A stretch of 64,000 nucleotides of DNA from CAWGHZ01 sp963822575 (GTDB lineage: Bacteria; Pseudomonadota; Alphaproteobacteria; MPNO01; DASWLB01): NCBI GenBank assembly GCA_963822575.1, contig CAWGHZ010000004.1:372001-436000 (forward strand), in the 5' to 3' direction. Of the stretch, positions 42,525 through 50,289 are shown piece after piece. A program made the position numbers and the translations under genes. Positions within the stretch are counted from its first letter, which is position 1; each line of letters begins with the position of its first letter. The notes below the pieces were generated by a model that ran no database searches, was not told the DNA's origin, and saw only the letters and a program-made list of their open reading frames with translations.

Positions 42525-43529
42525 ATGGCACGCGCACGGCTCACCTCCCAGGACGTCCAGGGCGCCTGGGTCATCATCCCCACCCCATCTACGGGCAACG
42601 CGTCGGACTGGCGCGCCAAGAATACGGTCGACCTCGACGAGACCGCCCGCGTCGTCGAGGCGCTGATCGCCGCCGGCATCGACGGGCTGATGACGCTCGG
42701 CACGTTCGGCGAGGGATCGACGCTGACCTGGGATGAGAAGCGCGATTTCATCGCGACCATCGTCGCGGCGAACCGCGGCCGCATCCCCTACTTCGCCGGC
42801 GCGACCAGCCTGAACACGCGCGAGACGGTGCGCCAGATGCGCGCCGTGCGCGACCTCGGCGCCGAGGGGGTGATGCTCGGCCTGCCGATGTGGTGCGAGC
42901 TCGAGACGCCGGGCGCGGTGCAGTTCTACAAGGATGTGACCGAGGGCTGCCCCGAGCTCGCCATCTGCGTCTACGCGAATCCGGAGGCGTTCAAGTTCGC
43001 CTTCCCGCCGCCGTTCTGGGCCGAGGTCGCGAAGCTCGACCAGGTCGTCAGCGCGAAATACATGAGCCTCGCCGCCTTGCGCACCGACGTGCGCAACGCG
43101 AAGGGCCGCATCCGCTTCCTGCTGTCGGACGGCCAGTACTACCAGGCCGCGCGCATCGAGCCCGAGCAGGTGACGGCGTTCTGGTCGTCGGGCGCGGTGT
43201 GCGGCCCCGGCGTGACCATCCGGCTCCGCGACGAGATCTCCAGGGCGAAGCGGACCCACGACTGGACGGTGGCGACCGAAATCGCCGACGCGATTGCGGC
43301 GGCGGGCGCGACGCTGTTTCCGCGCGGCTCGTTCCACGAGTTCTCCAAATACAACATCGGCCTCGAAAAGGCGCGTATCGACGCCGCCGGGTGGATGAAG
43401 GCGGGGCCGTGCCGACCGCCCTACCAGGTGATTCCGGAGCCCTACCTCGAAGGCGCGCGCAAGTCCGGCCGCGCCTGGGCCGAACTCGAAGCGAAATATG
43501 CCAAGTCGGCGCGCGAAGCGGCGGAATAG
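42525..43529 (+). CDS. NahE-like hydratase-aldolase (DapA superfamily)
   Basis: A 334-residue TIM-barrel class I aldolase. It follows trans-o-hydroxybenzylidenepyruvate hydratase-aldolase (NahE) closely: SDWRAKNTVDLDETARVVE, MLGLPMWCELE, YANPEAFKFAFPPPFWAE and ITAFWSSGA-like TAFWSSGAVCGP. Schiff-base Lys178 (SAKYM) and Tyr150 (CVYANP) match the catalytic residues. NahE adds water to a hydroxybenzylidenepyruvate and splits it into an aromatic aldehyde and pyruvate. It is followed 10 bases later by the isomerase that supplies this substrate in the naphthalene pathway. Length agrees with NahE. Confidence 0.9.
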   Translation: MARARLTSQDVQGAWVIIPTPSTGNASDWRAKNTVDLDETARVVEALIAAGIDGLMTLGTFGEGSTLTWDEKRDFIATIVAANRGRIPYFAGATSLNTRETVRQMRAVRDLGAEGVMLGLPMWCELETPGAVQFYKDVTEGCPELAICVYANPEAFKFAFPPPFWAEVAKLDQVVSAKYMSLAALRTDVRNAKGRIRFLLSDGQYYQAARIEPEQVTAFWSSGAVCGPGVTIRLRDEISRAKRTHDWTVATEIADAIAAAGATLFPRGSFHEFSKYNIGLEKARIDAAGWMKAGPCRPPYQVIPEPYLEGARKSGRAWAELEAKYAKSAREAAE

Positions 43530-43539
43530 GAGGGGCGAC

Positions 43540-44673
43540 GTGACGGCTTCCATCGCGTTCTACTTCGATTTCATCAGCCCCTACTCCTACCTCGCGCACA
43601 CGCAGCTTCCGCGCATCGCAGCTTGCTACGGCCGCAACATCGCCTACCATCCGGTCGATCTGACCGCGCTCAAGCTCCAGGGGGGGAATACCGGCCCGGC
43701 GAGCCGTGAGCAGCCCCTCAAGTTCAAGTACAACTATGCCGATTTCGCGCGCTGGTCGGCGCGCTATGGCGTGCCGATGAAGCGGCTCGGCGGGTACGAC
43801 CCGAAATGCCGCCTCACGCGCGGCACGTTCTACGCGGCCGATCGTGGCCAGGCAGGCGATTACGTCACCGCGACCTGGACCCGCATCTGGGGCCAGGGCG
43901 GCAGCCTCGCCGACGAGGCGCTCATGCGCGACGTGGCGCGCGAGATGGGCTGGAACGCCGACGAATTCCTGACCTTCCTCGATTCGGCCGAGGCCGACCG
44001 GCGTTTCACCGCGGAGACCAAGGCCGCGCACGCGGCCGGCGTGTTCGGCGTCCCGACCATGACGATCGGCGACGAGCTGTGGTGGGGCAACGACCGGCTC
44101 GACTTTCTGGAGGACTATCTGAAGGTCGAGTCCGGCGCCGGCGAGATCCGCCGCGTGGTGACCGGGCACGACGCCTCCGGCAAGGCGGTCGTCGCCTTCG
44201 ACGGCGACACGCCGCACACGCACCGCGCGCCGAACAACGGCCCGACCTCGCGCGGGATGTGGGTGACCGACGCGGTGCCGGCGCGCGCCGACGAGGCTGC
44301 GGACCCCTGGGACCCGAAGCTCGGCATTCCACCGCCCAAGGGCGGCACGATCTTCACGGTGGTCGACTTCCCGCCCACCGGCGATCCGCCGCCCGGCGTG
44401 CCGAATGGCGTGATCCAGAGCCACCTCGGGCCGGAGCACATGTCGCCCAAGGCGCGCGCGCCGCGCCACCCGTTCATGCACCGCACCCGCACGGTCGATT
44501 ACGGCATCGTGCTTTCGGGCGAGATCGACATGCTGCTCGACGACGCAGAGGTGCATTTCAAGGCCGGCGACGTGGTCATCCAGCGCGCGACCAACCACGC
44601 CTGGGTGAATCGCGGCACCGTGCCCTGCCGCATCGCCTTCATCCTGGTCGACGCGGTCGAGCCGCTGAAATAG
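43540..44673 (+). CDS. 2-hydroxychromene-2-carboxylate isomerase (NahD-like) fused to a cupin domain
   Basis: A 377-residue protein with two parts. Residues 1-205 are a DsbA/kappa-GST-fold isomerase: FYFDFISPYSYLA with Ser13 at the place of the NahD catalytic Ser, NTGPASREQPLKFKYN, and the late FGVPTMTIGDELWWGNDRL. This enzyme converts 2-hydroxychromene-2-carboxylate to the substrate of the next aldolase. Residues about 215-377 form a cupin (HTHRAPNNGP, then VDYGIVLSGEIDMLLDD, KAGDVVIQRATNHAW). The frame is continuous with no stop or new ribosome site between them. GTG at 43540 follows AGGAGGGG. The fusion joins an isomerase with a probable metal-binding or sensing domain; NahD itself has no cupin. 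Confidence 0.88.
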   Translation: MTASIAFYFDFISPYSYLAHTQLPRIAACYGRNIAYHPVDLTALKLQGGNTGPASREQPLKFKYNYADFARWSARYGVPMKRLGGYDPKCRLTRGTFYAADRGQAGDYVTATWTRIWGQGGSLADEALMRDVAREMGWNADEFLTFLDSAEADRRFTAETKAAHAAGVFGVPTMTIGDELWWGNDRLDFLEDYLKVESGAGEIRRVVTGHDASGKAVVAFDGDTPHTHRAPNNGPTSRGMWVTDAVPARADEAADPWDPKLGIPPPKGGTIFTVVDFPPTGDPPPGVPNGVIQSHLGPEHMSPKARAPRHPFMHRTRTVDYGIVLSGEIDMLLDDAEVHFKAGDVVIQRATNHAWVNRGTVPCRIAFILVDAVEPLK

Positions 44674-44682
44674 GGGGAAACG

Positions 44683-45108
44683 ATGGCCACCGCCACGCGC
44701 AAGGCGAGCGCGAAGACGCTCGCGGCCGAGATCGCCGAATTCCGCAAGACCTACGAGAAGACGTTCGGCGCCATGCCGCCGAGCCCGGGCAATCGCTTCG
44801 CCTTCTCCGGCGACGTCAACCCCGAGTACCTGGTGCACATGGAGCGCCTGCGCGGCCACGCCATGTATTCCGACGTGTTCGACAACAAGATGTCGCAGAC
44901 GATCCTGTTCGCGGTCATGCTAGGCGAGCACAATTTCGACGGCGCCGCCGCACACGCCGCCGCCGCCCGGCGCTACGGCGCGACCTGGGAGGAGCTCCAC
45001 AAGGTGGTGGAGCTCGCGGCCACCTCGGTGATGGTGTGGCGGTCGAACCGCGGCACCAACATCCTCAAGGCGATCCGCGACAAGGAAGATTCGGGCAGGG
45101 CGGGCTGA
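44683..45108 (+). CDS. carboxymuconolactone decarboxylase-family protein
   Basis: A 141-residue all-helical protein of the CMD/AhpD family. The core reads SQTILFAVMLGEHNFDGAAA, then AAARRYGATWEELHKVVELA. The CxxC of AhpD peroxidase-type members is absent, so it is of the PcaC type, which decarboxylates a muconolactone or acts on a related acid. It follows the fused isomerase by nine bases and precedes an NmrA-like gene by three, so it belongs to the AOR-aldolase operon. Confidence 0.85.
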   Translation: MATATRKASAKTLAAEIAEFRKTYEKTFGAMPPSPGNRFAFSGDVNPEYLVHMERLRGHAMYSDVFDNKMSQTILFAVMLGEHNFDGAAAHAAAARRYGATWEELHKVVELAATSVMVWRSNRGTNILKAIRDKEDSGRAG

Positions 45109-45111
45109 GCC

Positions 45112-45999
45112 GTGGCCGACCGGATCGTTCTCGTCACCGGGGCCACCGGCAAGCAGGGCGGCGCAGTCGCGGCGGCGCTCCTGAAGGGGGGCTTCGCCGT
45201 GCGCGCACTGGTGCGCGACCCAACGAAGCCCGCGGCGGTCGCGCTCGCGCGCTCGGGGGCCGAGATCGCGCCCGGCGACCTGGGCGACGCGGACTCCCTC
45301 CGCCGCGCGCTCGGCGGCGTCCATGGCGTCTACACCTACGGCGTGTTCTCCGCCCAGGCGGCGCATGAGACCGGCTCGGGCGAAATTGCGGGCGAGGTGC
45401 GCCAGGGCTGGCTGATGGCCGAGCTCGCGGCGGCGGCGAAGGTCGCGCACTTGGTCTACGGCTCGGTCGGCAACGCCGACAGCGCGACCGGCGTGCCGCA
45501 TTTCGCGTCCAAGTACGAGGTTGAGCGCCACATCGCCGCGCTCGGCCTTCCGGCGACGGTCCTGCGCCCGGTCTTCTTCATGCAGAACTGGGAGCGCATG
45601 CGCCCCGCGATCCTGGCCGGCACGCTGGCCCAGCCCCTGAAGCCGACAACTCGGCACAAGCAGATCGCGGTCGAGGATATCGGCGCATTCGCGGCGCACG
45701 TGTTCGCCGATCCCGCGCGCTGGATCGGACGAACGATCGAGCTCGCGGGCGACGCGCTCACCATGGAGGAAACGGCGGCGACCATGACGCGCGTGATCGG
45801 CCGGCCGGTGCGCTACGTGCAAATGAAGTGGGACGAGTTCGAGGCGCGCTTCGGGCCGGCCTCGACCGCCATGTTCCGCTTTTTCGAAGACCAGGGGTTC
45901 GTCGCCGATCCGGAGACCCTCCGCGCCGAAGTGCCGGAGGCGCGGCGGCTCGAGGATTACCTGCGCGGCGCGGGGTGGGCAGACGCGACCGCAGCGTGA
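45112..45999 (+). CDS. NmrA-like NAD(P)-binding protein
   Basis: A 295-residue Rossmann-fold protein of the atypical short-chain dehydrogenase (NmrA/isoflavone-reductase-like) type. The nucleotide loop is VTGATGKQGGAV (residues 7-18). The catalytic Tyr-Lys pair of ordinary SDRs is not evident. Members act as NADP sensors or as quinone and lignan reductases. It starts with GTG three bases after the CMD stop and is the last gene of the IclR-AOR-aldolase run. Its specific role is unknown. Confidence 0.85.
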   Translation: MADRIVLVTGATGKQGGAVAAALLKGGFAVRALVRDPTKPAAVALARSGAEIAPGDLGDADSLRRALGGVHGVYTYGVFSAQAAHETGSGEIAGEVRQGWLMAELAAAAKVAHLVYGSVGNADSATGVPHFASKYEVERHIAALGLPATVLRPVFFMQNWERMRPAILAGTLAQPLKPTTRHKQIAVEDIGAFAAHVFADPARWIGRTIELAGDALTMEETAATMTRVIGRPVRYVQMKWDEFEARFGPASTAMFRFFEDQGFVADPETLRAEVPEARRLEDYLRGAGWADATAA

Positions 46000-46057
46000 A
46001 AGGGTTCAACGGTGCCGGCGGACGAAACGATGCCGGCCGTAGCAAAGGGAGGAACGC

Positions 46058-47086
46058 ATGAAGAATACATGGCAGGAGTTGACGGCGCTGGCGCTCGGGG
46101 CGGCGCTGGGCTTGGCGGTGGCGGGGGTGCCCGCACCCGCGGCGGCGCAGACTCATCTGATCCTCACCACCATGTCGCCCGGCGGCAGCGCGCGCAGCAA
46201 CCAGCTCTTCCGGCCGTGGGCCAAGCGGATGAACGAGGCCGGCGGCGGGGCGATCGAGGTCGATCCGCGTGACGGGTTCGCGGTCGCCAACTTCCGCAAT
46301 ATCTTCGACCGCGTGATGAACGACGTGGTGCAGATCGGCTGGGCGATGCAGGGCAATATCGGCGGCCGCTTCCCGCTGACCGAGGTCGCCACCTTCCCCT
46401 TCCAGGCGAAGGACACCGTGTCGGGCTCCGTTGCGCTGTGGCGGCTCTACGCCTCAGGCGCGCTCGCTTCCGACTATACCGACGTGAAGCCGCTGGTACT
46501 CGGCGTGTTCCCGCCGAACGCGCTCCATTACCGCACGCGGCCGAAGTCGATCGCCGATTTCGCGGGGATGAAGCTGCGGGCGGCGTCGAAGCCGCAGGCC
46601 GAGCTGATCACGCATCTCGGCGGCACGCCGGTCACCATGCCGGCCGAGGACCTCGTCTCGGCACTGCAGCGCGGACTGATCGACGCGACGTTCCAGGGCT
46701 GGACGATCTTCGGGACCATGCGGCTTGACGACGCGACCAAGTACCATGTGGACGCCGGCTTCGGCACCTCGACCATCATGCTGTTCATGGCGATGAAGAA
46801 ATGGGTCAGCCTGTCCGCCAAGGCGCAGAAGGCCATCAGTTCCCAGTCGGGCGAGGCGATGTCGCGCATGTGGGGCGAGCACTACGACACCCAAGCCGCG
46901 GCGATGCGCAAGAAGGTGCTGGCCGAGCCCGGCCAGGTGGACGTGAGCCCGACCGACGCTCAGCTCGACGTGTGGCGCAAGCGCGTCCAGCCGGTCGAGG
47001 AGGAATGGATCAAGAAGACCCCACACGGCGCCGAGCTGATGGCGAAGTATCGCGCGCTTGTCGCGCAGGTCGAGGCAGGGAAGTGA
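46058..47086 (+). CDS. dctP: TRAP transporter substrate-binding protein DctP
   Basis: A 342-residue periplasmic receptor with a signal peptide of about 30 residues (ending PAPAAAQ). The DctP fold is shown by FPPNALHYRTRPKSIADFAG and MPAEDLVSALQRGLIDA, where the Arg and nearby polar residues hold the ligand carboxylate. AAAGGGAGGAACGC lies before the ATG. The second extradiol dioxygenase follows. As with the receptor at 24764, the membrane subunits are missing locally; the pair at 59304-61135 may serve several receptors. Confidence 0.88.
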   Translation: MKNTWQELTALALGAALGLAVAGVPAPAAAQTHLILTTMSPGGSARSNQLFRPWAKRMNEAGGGAIEVDPRDGFAVANFRNIFDRVMNDVVQIGWAMQGNIGGRFPLTEVATFPFQAKDTVSGSVALWRLYASGALASDYTDVKPLVLGVFPPNALHYRTRPKSIADFAGMKLRAASKPQAELITHLGGTPVTMPAEDLVSALQRGLIDATFQGWTIFGTMRLDDATKYHVDAGFGTSTIMLFMAMKKWVSLSAKAQKAISSQSGEAMSRMWGEHYDTQAAAMRKKVLAEPGQVDVSPTDAQLDVWRKRVQPVEEEWIKKTPHGAELMAKYRALVAQVEAGK

Positions 47087-47134
47087 CAGCGCGGCGGTCT
47101 TTCGCCGCGTGAACCCGGAAACGGAGAACGACAG

Positions 47135-48082
47135 ATGCCGGTACTCAAGGTCAGGAATATCGCCTATGGGCGCCTTCGGGCGCCCGACCTCGACGTCATG
47201 GAGGAGTTCCTCACCCATTTCGGGATGGTAAAGGTCGCGCGCACGCCGACCGCGCTCTACATGCGCGGCACGGACCCGGCGCACTACATCCACGTCACCG
47301 AGAAAGGCGAGCCGAAGTTCCTCGGGCTCGGCTGGTACGCCGCGAGCGAGGACGATCTAAAGAAGGCGGCGGCGCTTCCCGGCGCGTCAGGGATCGAGAC
47401 GATCGACGCGCCGGGCGGCGGCAAGCGCGTCAGGCTTGCCGAGCCCAACGGCTACACGATGGAGATCGTGCACGGCATCGCCGCCCTGCCGCCGCTCGCG
47501 GTGCGTTACCAGCAGGTCAACTCGGGCGTCGCGCCCACCAACCGGCGCAACGAGGTGATGCGGCTCAGGAAGGGCCCGTCGCAGGTCAAGCGTATCGCCC
47601 ACGGCGTGATCGCGACGCCCGACGTGGTCGGCACAACGCGCTGGGTGCGCGAGACGCTGGGGTTGATTTGCTCCGACGACGTCTATGCCGGTTCGAAGGA
47701 CCACCTGCTCGGCACGTTCAGCCGGGCCGATTGCGGCGAGGATTATGTCGACCACCACGCCTTCTTCTGCTTCGAAAGCCCCAAGGCGGGGCTCAACCAC
47801 CTGTCGTTCGAGGTGCACGACATCGACGACGTGTTCGTCGGGCACGAGCACCTCACGGGCGTCGGCAAGTACGACCATCTGTGGGGCATCGGCCGGCACC
47901 TCTTGGGCAGCCAGGTCTACGACTACTGGGCCGACCCGTGGGGCCGCGGCCACGAGCACTGGGCCGACTCCGACCGGCTGAACGCAAGCACGCCGGGCAA
48001 TCTGGTGCCGGTGGAGGAGGGCCTCGCCTCGCAGTGGGGCGAGCAGCCGCCGCCGCGCTTCCTCCAGCTCGCGAGCCCGTAG
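47135..48082 (+). CDS. two-domain extradiol ring-cleavage dioxygenase (VOC type I)
   Basis: A 315-residue two-domain VOC dioxygenase similar throughout to that at 31768. The iron triad is suggested by RIAHGVIATP (His), GLNHLSFEVHDIDD (His) and DPWGRGHEHW (Glu). The DYWADPWGRGHEHWADSD ending and the D-D-VY-GSKD loop are shared by both. With the isomerase and aldolase upstream it would act as the dihydroxynaphthalene-type ring-cleavage enzyme. Ribosome site GGAGAA precedes the ATG. Confidence 0.87.
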   Translation: MPVLKVRNIAYGRLRAPDLDVMEEFLTHFGMVKVARTPTALYMRGTDPAHYIHVTEKGEPKFLGLGWYAASEDDLKKAAALPGASGIETIDAPGGGKRVRLAEPNGYTMEIVHGIAALPPLAVRYQQVNSGVAPTNRRNEVMRLRKGPSQVKRIAHGVIATPDVVGTTRWVRETLGLICSDDVYAGSKDHLLGTFSRADCGEDYVDHHAFFCFESPKAGLNHLSFEVHDIDDVFVGHEHLTGVGKYDHLWGIGRHLLGSQVYDYWADPWGRGHEHWADSDRLNASTPGNLVPVEEGLASQWGEQPPPRFLQLASP

Positions 48083-48206
48083 GCGAGGCGCCGCGCAAAC
48101 CGTCCCAGTTCGGCCGGCGCGCGCCACCCGGTCCCGCGCTGATCGTTGACCGCCGCGTCGCAACGGGGTCAACTATCGGCAGGGACGCCGCGACGGGGAC
48201 GCGCGC

Positions 48207-49346
48207 ATGTTGACCATAGCTGGCTTGACGAAGCGGTTCCGCTACTGCGACACGACGATCCGCGCGCTCGACGGGATCGACCTCGAGGTCGCGGCCGGCG
48301 AGTTCTTCGTGCTGCTCGGCCCGTCGGGCTGTGGCAAGACCACCATGCTGCGTGCGATCGCGGGGCTGGAGCGGCCGGACGCCGGCACCATCGCCATCGA
48401 CGGCGAGCCCGTGTTCGCGCCGACGCGCGGCGGGTTCGTGCCGCCGGAGCGCCGGCCCATCGGCATGGTGTTCCAGTCCTACGCCATCTGGCCGCACATG
48501 AACGTCCACGAAAACGTCGCCTTTCCCCTGCGCGAAGGCGTACGGCGCCTCGCCCCCGCCGAAGTCGCGAGCCGCGTGGCCCAGGTGCTCGACCTGCTCG
48601 GCCTTGCCGAAATGGCGGACCGGCCGGTGACGACGCTTTCGGGCGGCCAGCAGCAGCGCGTCGCGCTCGCCCGTGCGCTCGCGCTCCGCCCCAAGGTGCT
48701 GCTGATGGACGAGCCGCTCTCCAACCTCGACTTCAAGCTGCAGGTCAGGCTGCGCGCCCAGCTCAAGGCGCTGATGCGCCGGCTCGGCCTCACCACGATC
48801 TACGTCACGCACAACCAGGCCGAGGCGATGGAAACCGGCGACCGCATCGCGGTGATGGACTACGGGCGCCTGGTGCAGCTCGGCACGCCGCGCGAGATCT
48901 ACCAGCACCCGGCGGACGAGTTCGTCGCCCGCTTCATCGGCGAGATGAGCCTGGTGCCAGGTCGCATCGCCGAGATCGCGGGCGGCCACGCCATGCTCGA
49001 CTGCGCCCTCGGGCGGGTGCGGGCGGCGCTGCCGCGGAACGGCGCGCTCGGCCGCGGCGCGGCCTGCCTGTTGGGTATCCGGCCGGAGGATCTGCGCCTC
49101 GCCCCCGCCGGTCCGGCGGACGAAAACCGCTTCGCCGGCAAAATCGTCGACAGCCAGTTCGTCGGCGAGGCGATGCTCTACACCGTCGCGGTCGGCGACG
49201 TGCGTTTCCGCGTGAAGGCGCACCATTCGGTCGCATTCGCCGCGGGCGATGCCGTCGCCCTGCATTTGCCGCCGGAGCACTGCGCCGCCGTCGCGCCTGC
49301 CCGTGTCGCTGCGGACGAGCCCGACGAGGCGCTCGCGACTGCGTAA
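48207..49346 (+). CDS. ABC transporter ATPase, iron/polyamine type
   Basis: A 379-residue ATPase of the FbpC/PotA group. Walker A GPSGCGKT is at 38-45, signature LSGGQQQR at 144-151 and Walker B LLMDEPL with Asp168-Glu169. A C-terminal TOBE-type domain begins about residue 245. It is on the opposite strand to, and about 3 kb from, a matching receptor (51450) and permease (52512), with which it probably forms one importer. Start follows a poor ribosome site; ATG at 48207 gives the family N-terminus. Confidence 0.9.
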   Translation: MLTIAGLTKRFRYCDTTIRALDGIDLEVAAGEFFVLLGPSGCGKTTMLRAIAGLERPDAGTIAIDGEPVFAPTRGGFVPPERRPIGMVFQSYAIWPHMNVHENVAFPLREGVRRLAPAEVASRVAQVLDLLGLAEMADRPVTTLSGGQQQRVALARALALRPKVLLMDEPLSNLDFKLQVRLRAQLKALMRRLGLTTIYVTHNQAEAMETGDRIAVMDYGRLVQLGTPREIYQHPADEFVARFIGEMSLVPGRIAEIAGGHAMLDCALGRVRAALPRNGALGRGAACLLGIRPEDLRLAPAGPADENRFAGKIVDSQFVGEAMLYTVAVGDVRFRVKAHHSVAFAAGDAVALHLPPEHCAAVAPARVAADEPDEALATA

Positions 49347-49355
49347 AAAAAACGA

Positions 49356-49480
49356 TTGTCATCCCGGCCAAGCCGCGAAGCGGCGCGAGCCGGGACCCAT
49401 CTCGACCCCACCGTGATGCGGGAACATGGGTCCCGGGTCTGCGGTGGACACTTCGTGCTGCACCGCGCCCGGGATGACAA
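49356..49480. repeat. REP/MITE-like palindromic intergenic element
   Basis: Terminal inverted repeats TTGTCATCCCGG (49356-49367) and CCGGGATGACAA (49469-49480) enclose nested hairpins: GCCGCGAAGCGGC, and GCCGGGACCCAT (from 49389) pairing with ATGGGTCCCGG (to 49436). It fills the gap between the ABC ATPase gene and the convergent hydrolase. The pattern of TCATCCCGG with GGGACCCAT is common in intergenic palindromes of Hyphomicrobiales-type genomes. It may act as a transcription stop for both genes. No second copy was found in this window. Confidence 0.75.
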
Positions 49481-49489
49481 GTTGGAGAC

Positions 49490-50275
49490 CTACGCCGACG
49501 CGGTCTCCAGCCCGGGGTTGACCAGGAACGTCTCGCCGCGGCGCAGGAAGTCGCCCACCAGCTCGACGAAGCGCTCGGGCTGGTCGATCTCGATGTTGTG
49601 CGCCGCGTCGTAGACATAGACGACGTGGCCGTGCGGCAGGTTGGCCTTGAGGAAGCGCGGGCTCTCGGTCGGGATCACGCCGTCGGCGGTGCCGTGCAGC
49701 ATCAGGGTGAGCGCCGCCACGTCGCTCAGCCGCTTGGAAAGCTGGGGATCGACCGCCTCGGTCGGGGGATAGCTTCCGGCCGTCTCGCGGTTCTTGGCCA
49801 TCACCTCGGGCGAGCGCGTCTCGGGCGGGATCTTCTCGGGATGGGCGTACATGCGCTTCTGCAGCTCGGCCGGCGTGCCGCCGAGCCCGCCCGCGCCGCC
49901 GACGCGGAAGCCGGCCGGCGCCTCGAGGACGAGCTGGTCGACCGCCTCCGGGAAGTCGACCGCGAGCCAGGTGGCGACCCAGCCGCCGAAGGAATGGCCG
50001 ATCACGTCGCACTTCTCGCCGATCACCGCCTTGGCGAACTGGGCGGCGAGGCGGGCGAGGTCCGGCTTGGTCGCCATGCCGTCGAGCCTGGGCATGCCGT
50101 TGAAGCCGGGCAGCTCGGGCGCGTAGACGCGGAAGTCGCGCGAAAGTGCCTCCAGCGCGGGCGAGATGCGGAGCCCGCCCGCCGCGTGGATGTAGAGCAC
50201 CGGCCGTCCCTGGCCGCCGACCCAGTACTGCACGCTGCCGGCTTCGAGCGCGGCCGTTGATTGTTCGAACGCCAT
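49490..50275 (-). CDS. alpha/beta hydrolase
   Basis: A 261-residue alpha/beta hydrolase: HAAGG oxyanion loop (residues 30-34), elbow GHSFGG with Ser95, acid in HGTADGVIP and catalytic His in AAHNIEID. It differs from the two module hydrolases and has no GNSMG elbow. The start at 50275 lies 14 bases after the LLM oxidoreductase stop, so the two are probably one operon. A carboxylesterase or lactonase acting on the LLM product is plausible. Confidence 0.83.
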   Translation of the reverse strand: MAFEQSTAALEAGSVQYWVGGQGRPVLYIHAAGGLRISPALEALSRDFRVYAPELPGFNGMPRLDGMATKPDLARLAAQFAKAVIGEKCDVIGHSFGGWVATWLAVDFPEAVDQLVLEAPAGFRVGGAGGLGGTPAELQKRMYAHPEKIPPETRSPEVMAKNRETAGSYPPTEAVDPQLSKRLSDVAALTLMLHGTADGVIPTESPRFLKANLPHGHVVYVYDAAHNIEIDQPERFVELVGDFLRRGETFLVNPGLETASA

Positions 50276-50289
50276 GATCCGTGTCCCTC

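Noticed and set aside
44683..45108. AhpD-type peroxidase for the CMD-family gene
   Set aside because: The CxxC pair needed for AhpD activity is absent.
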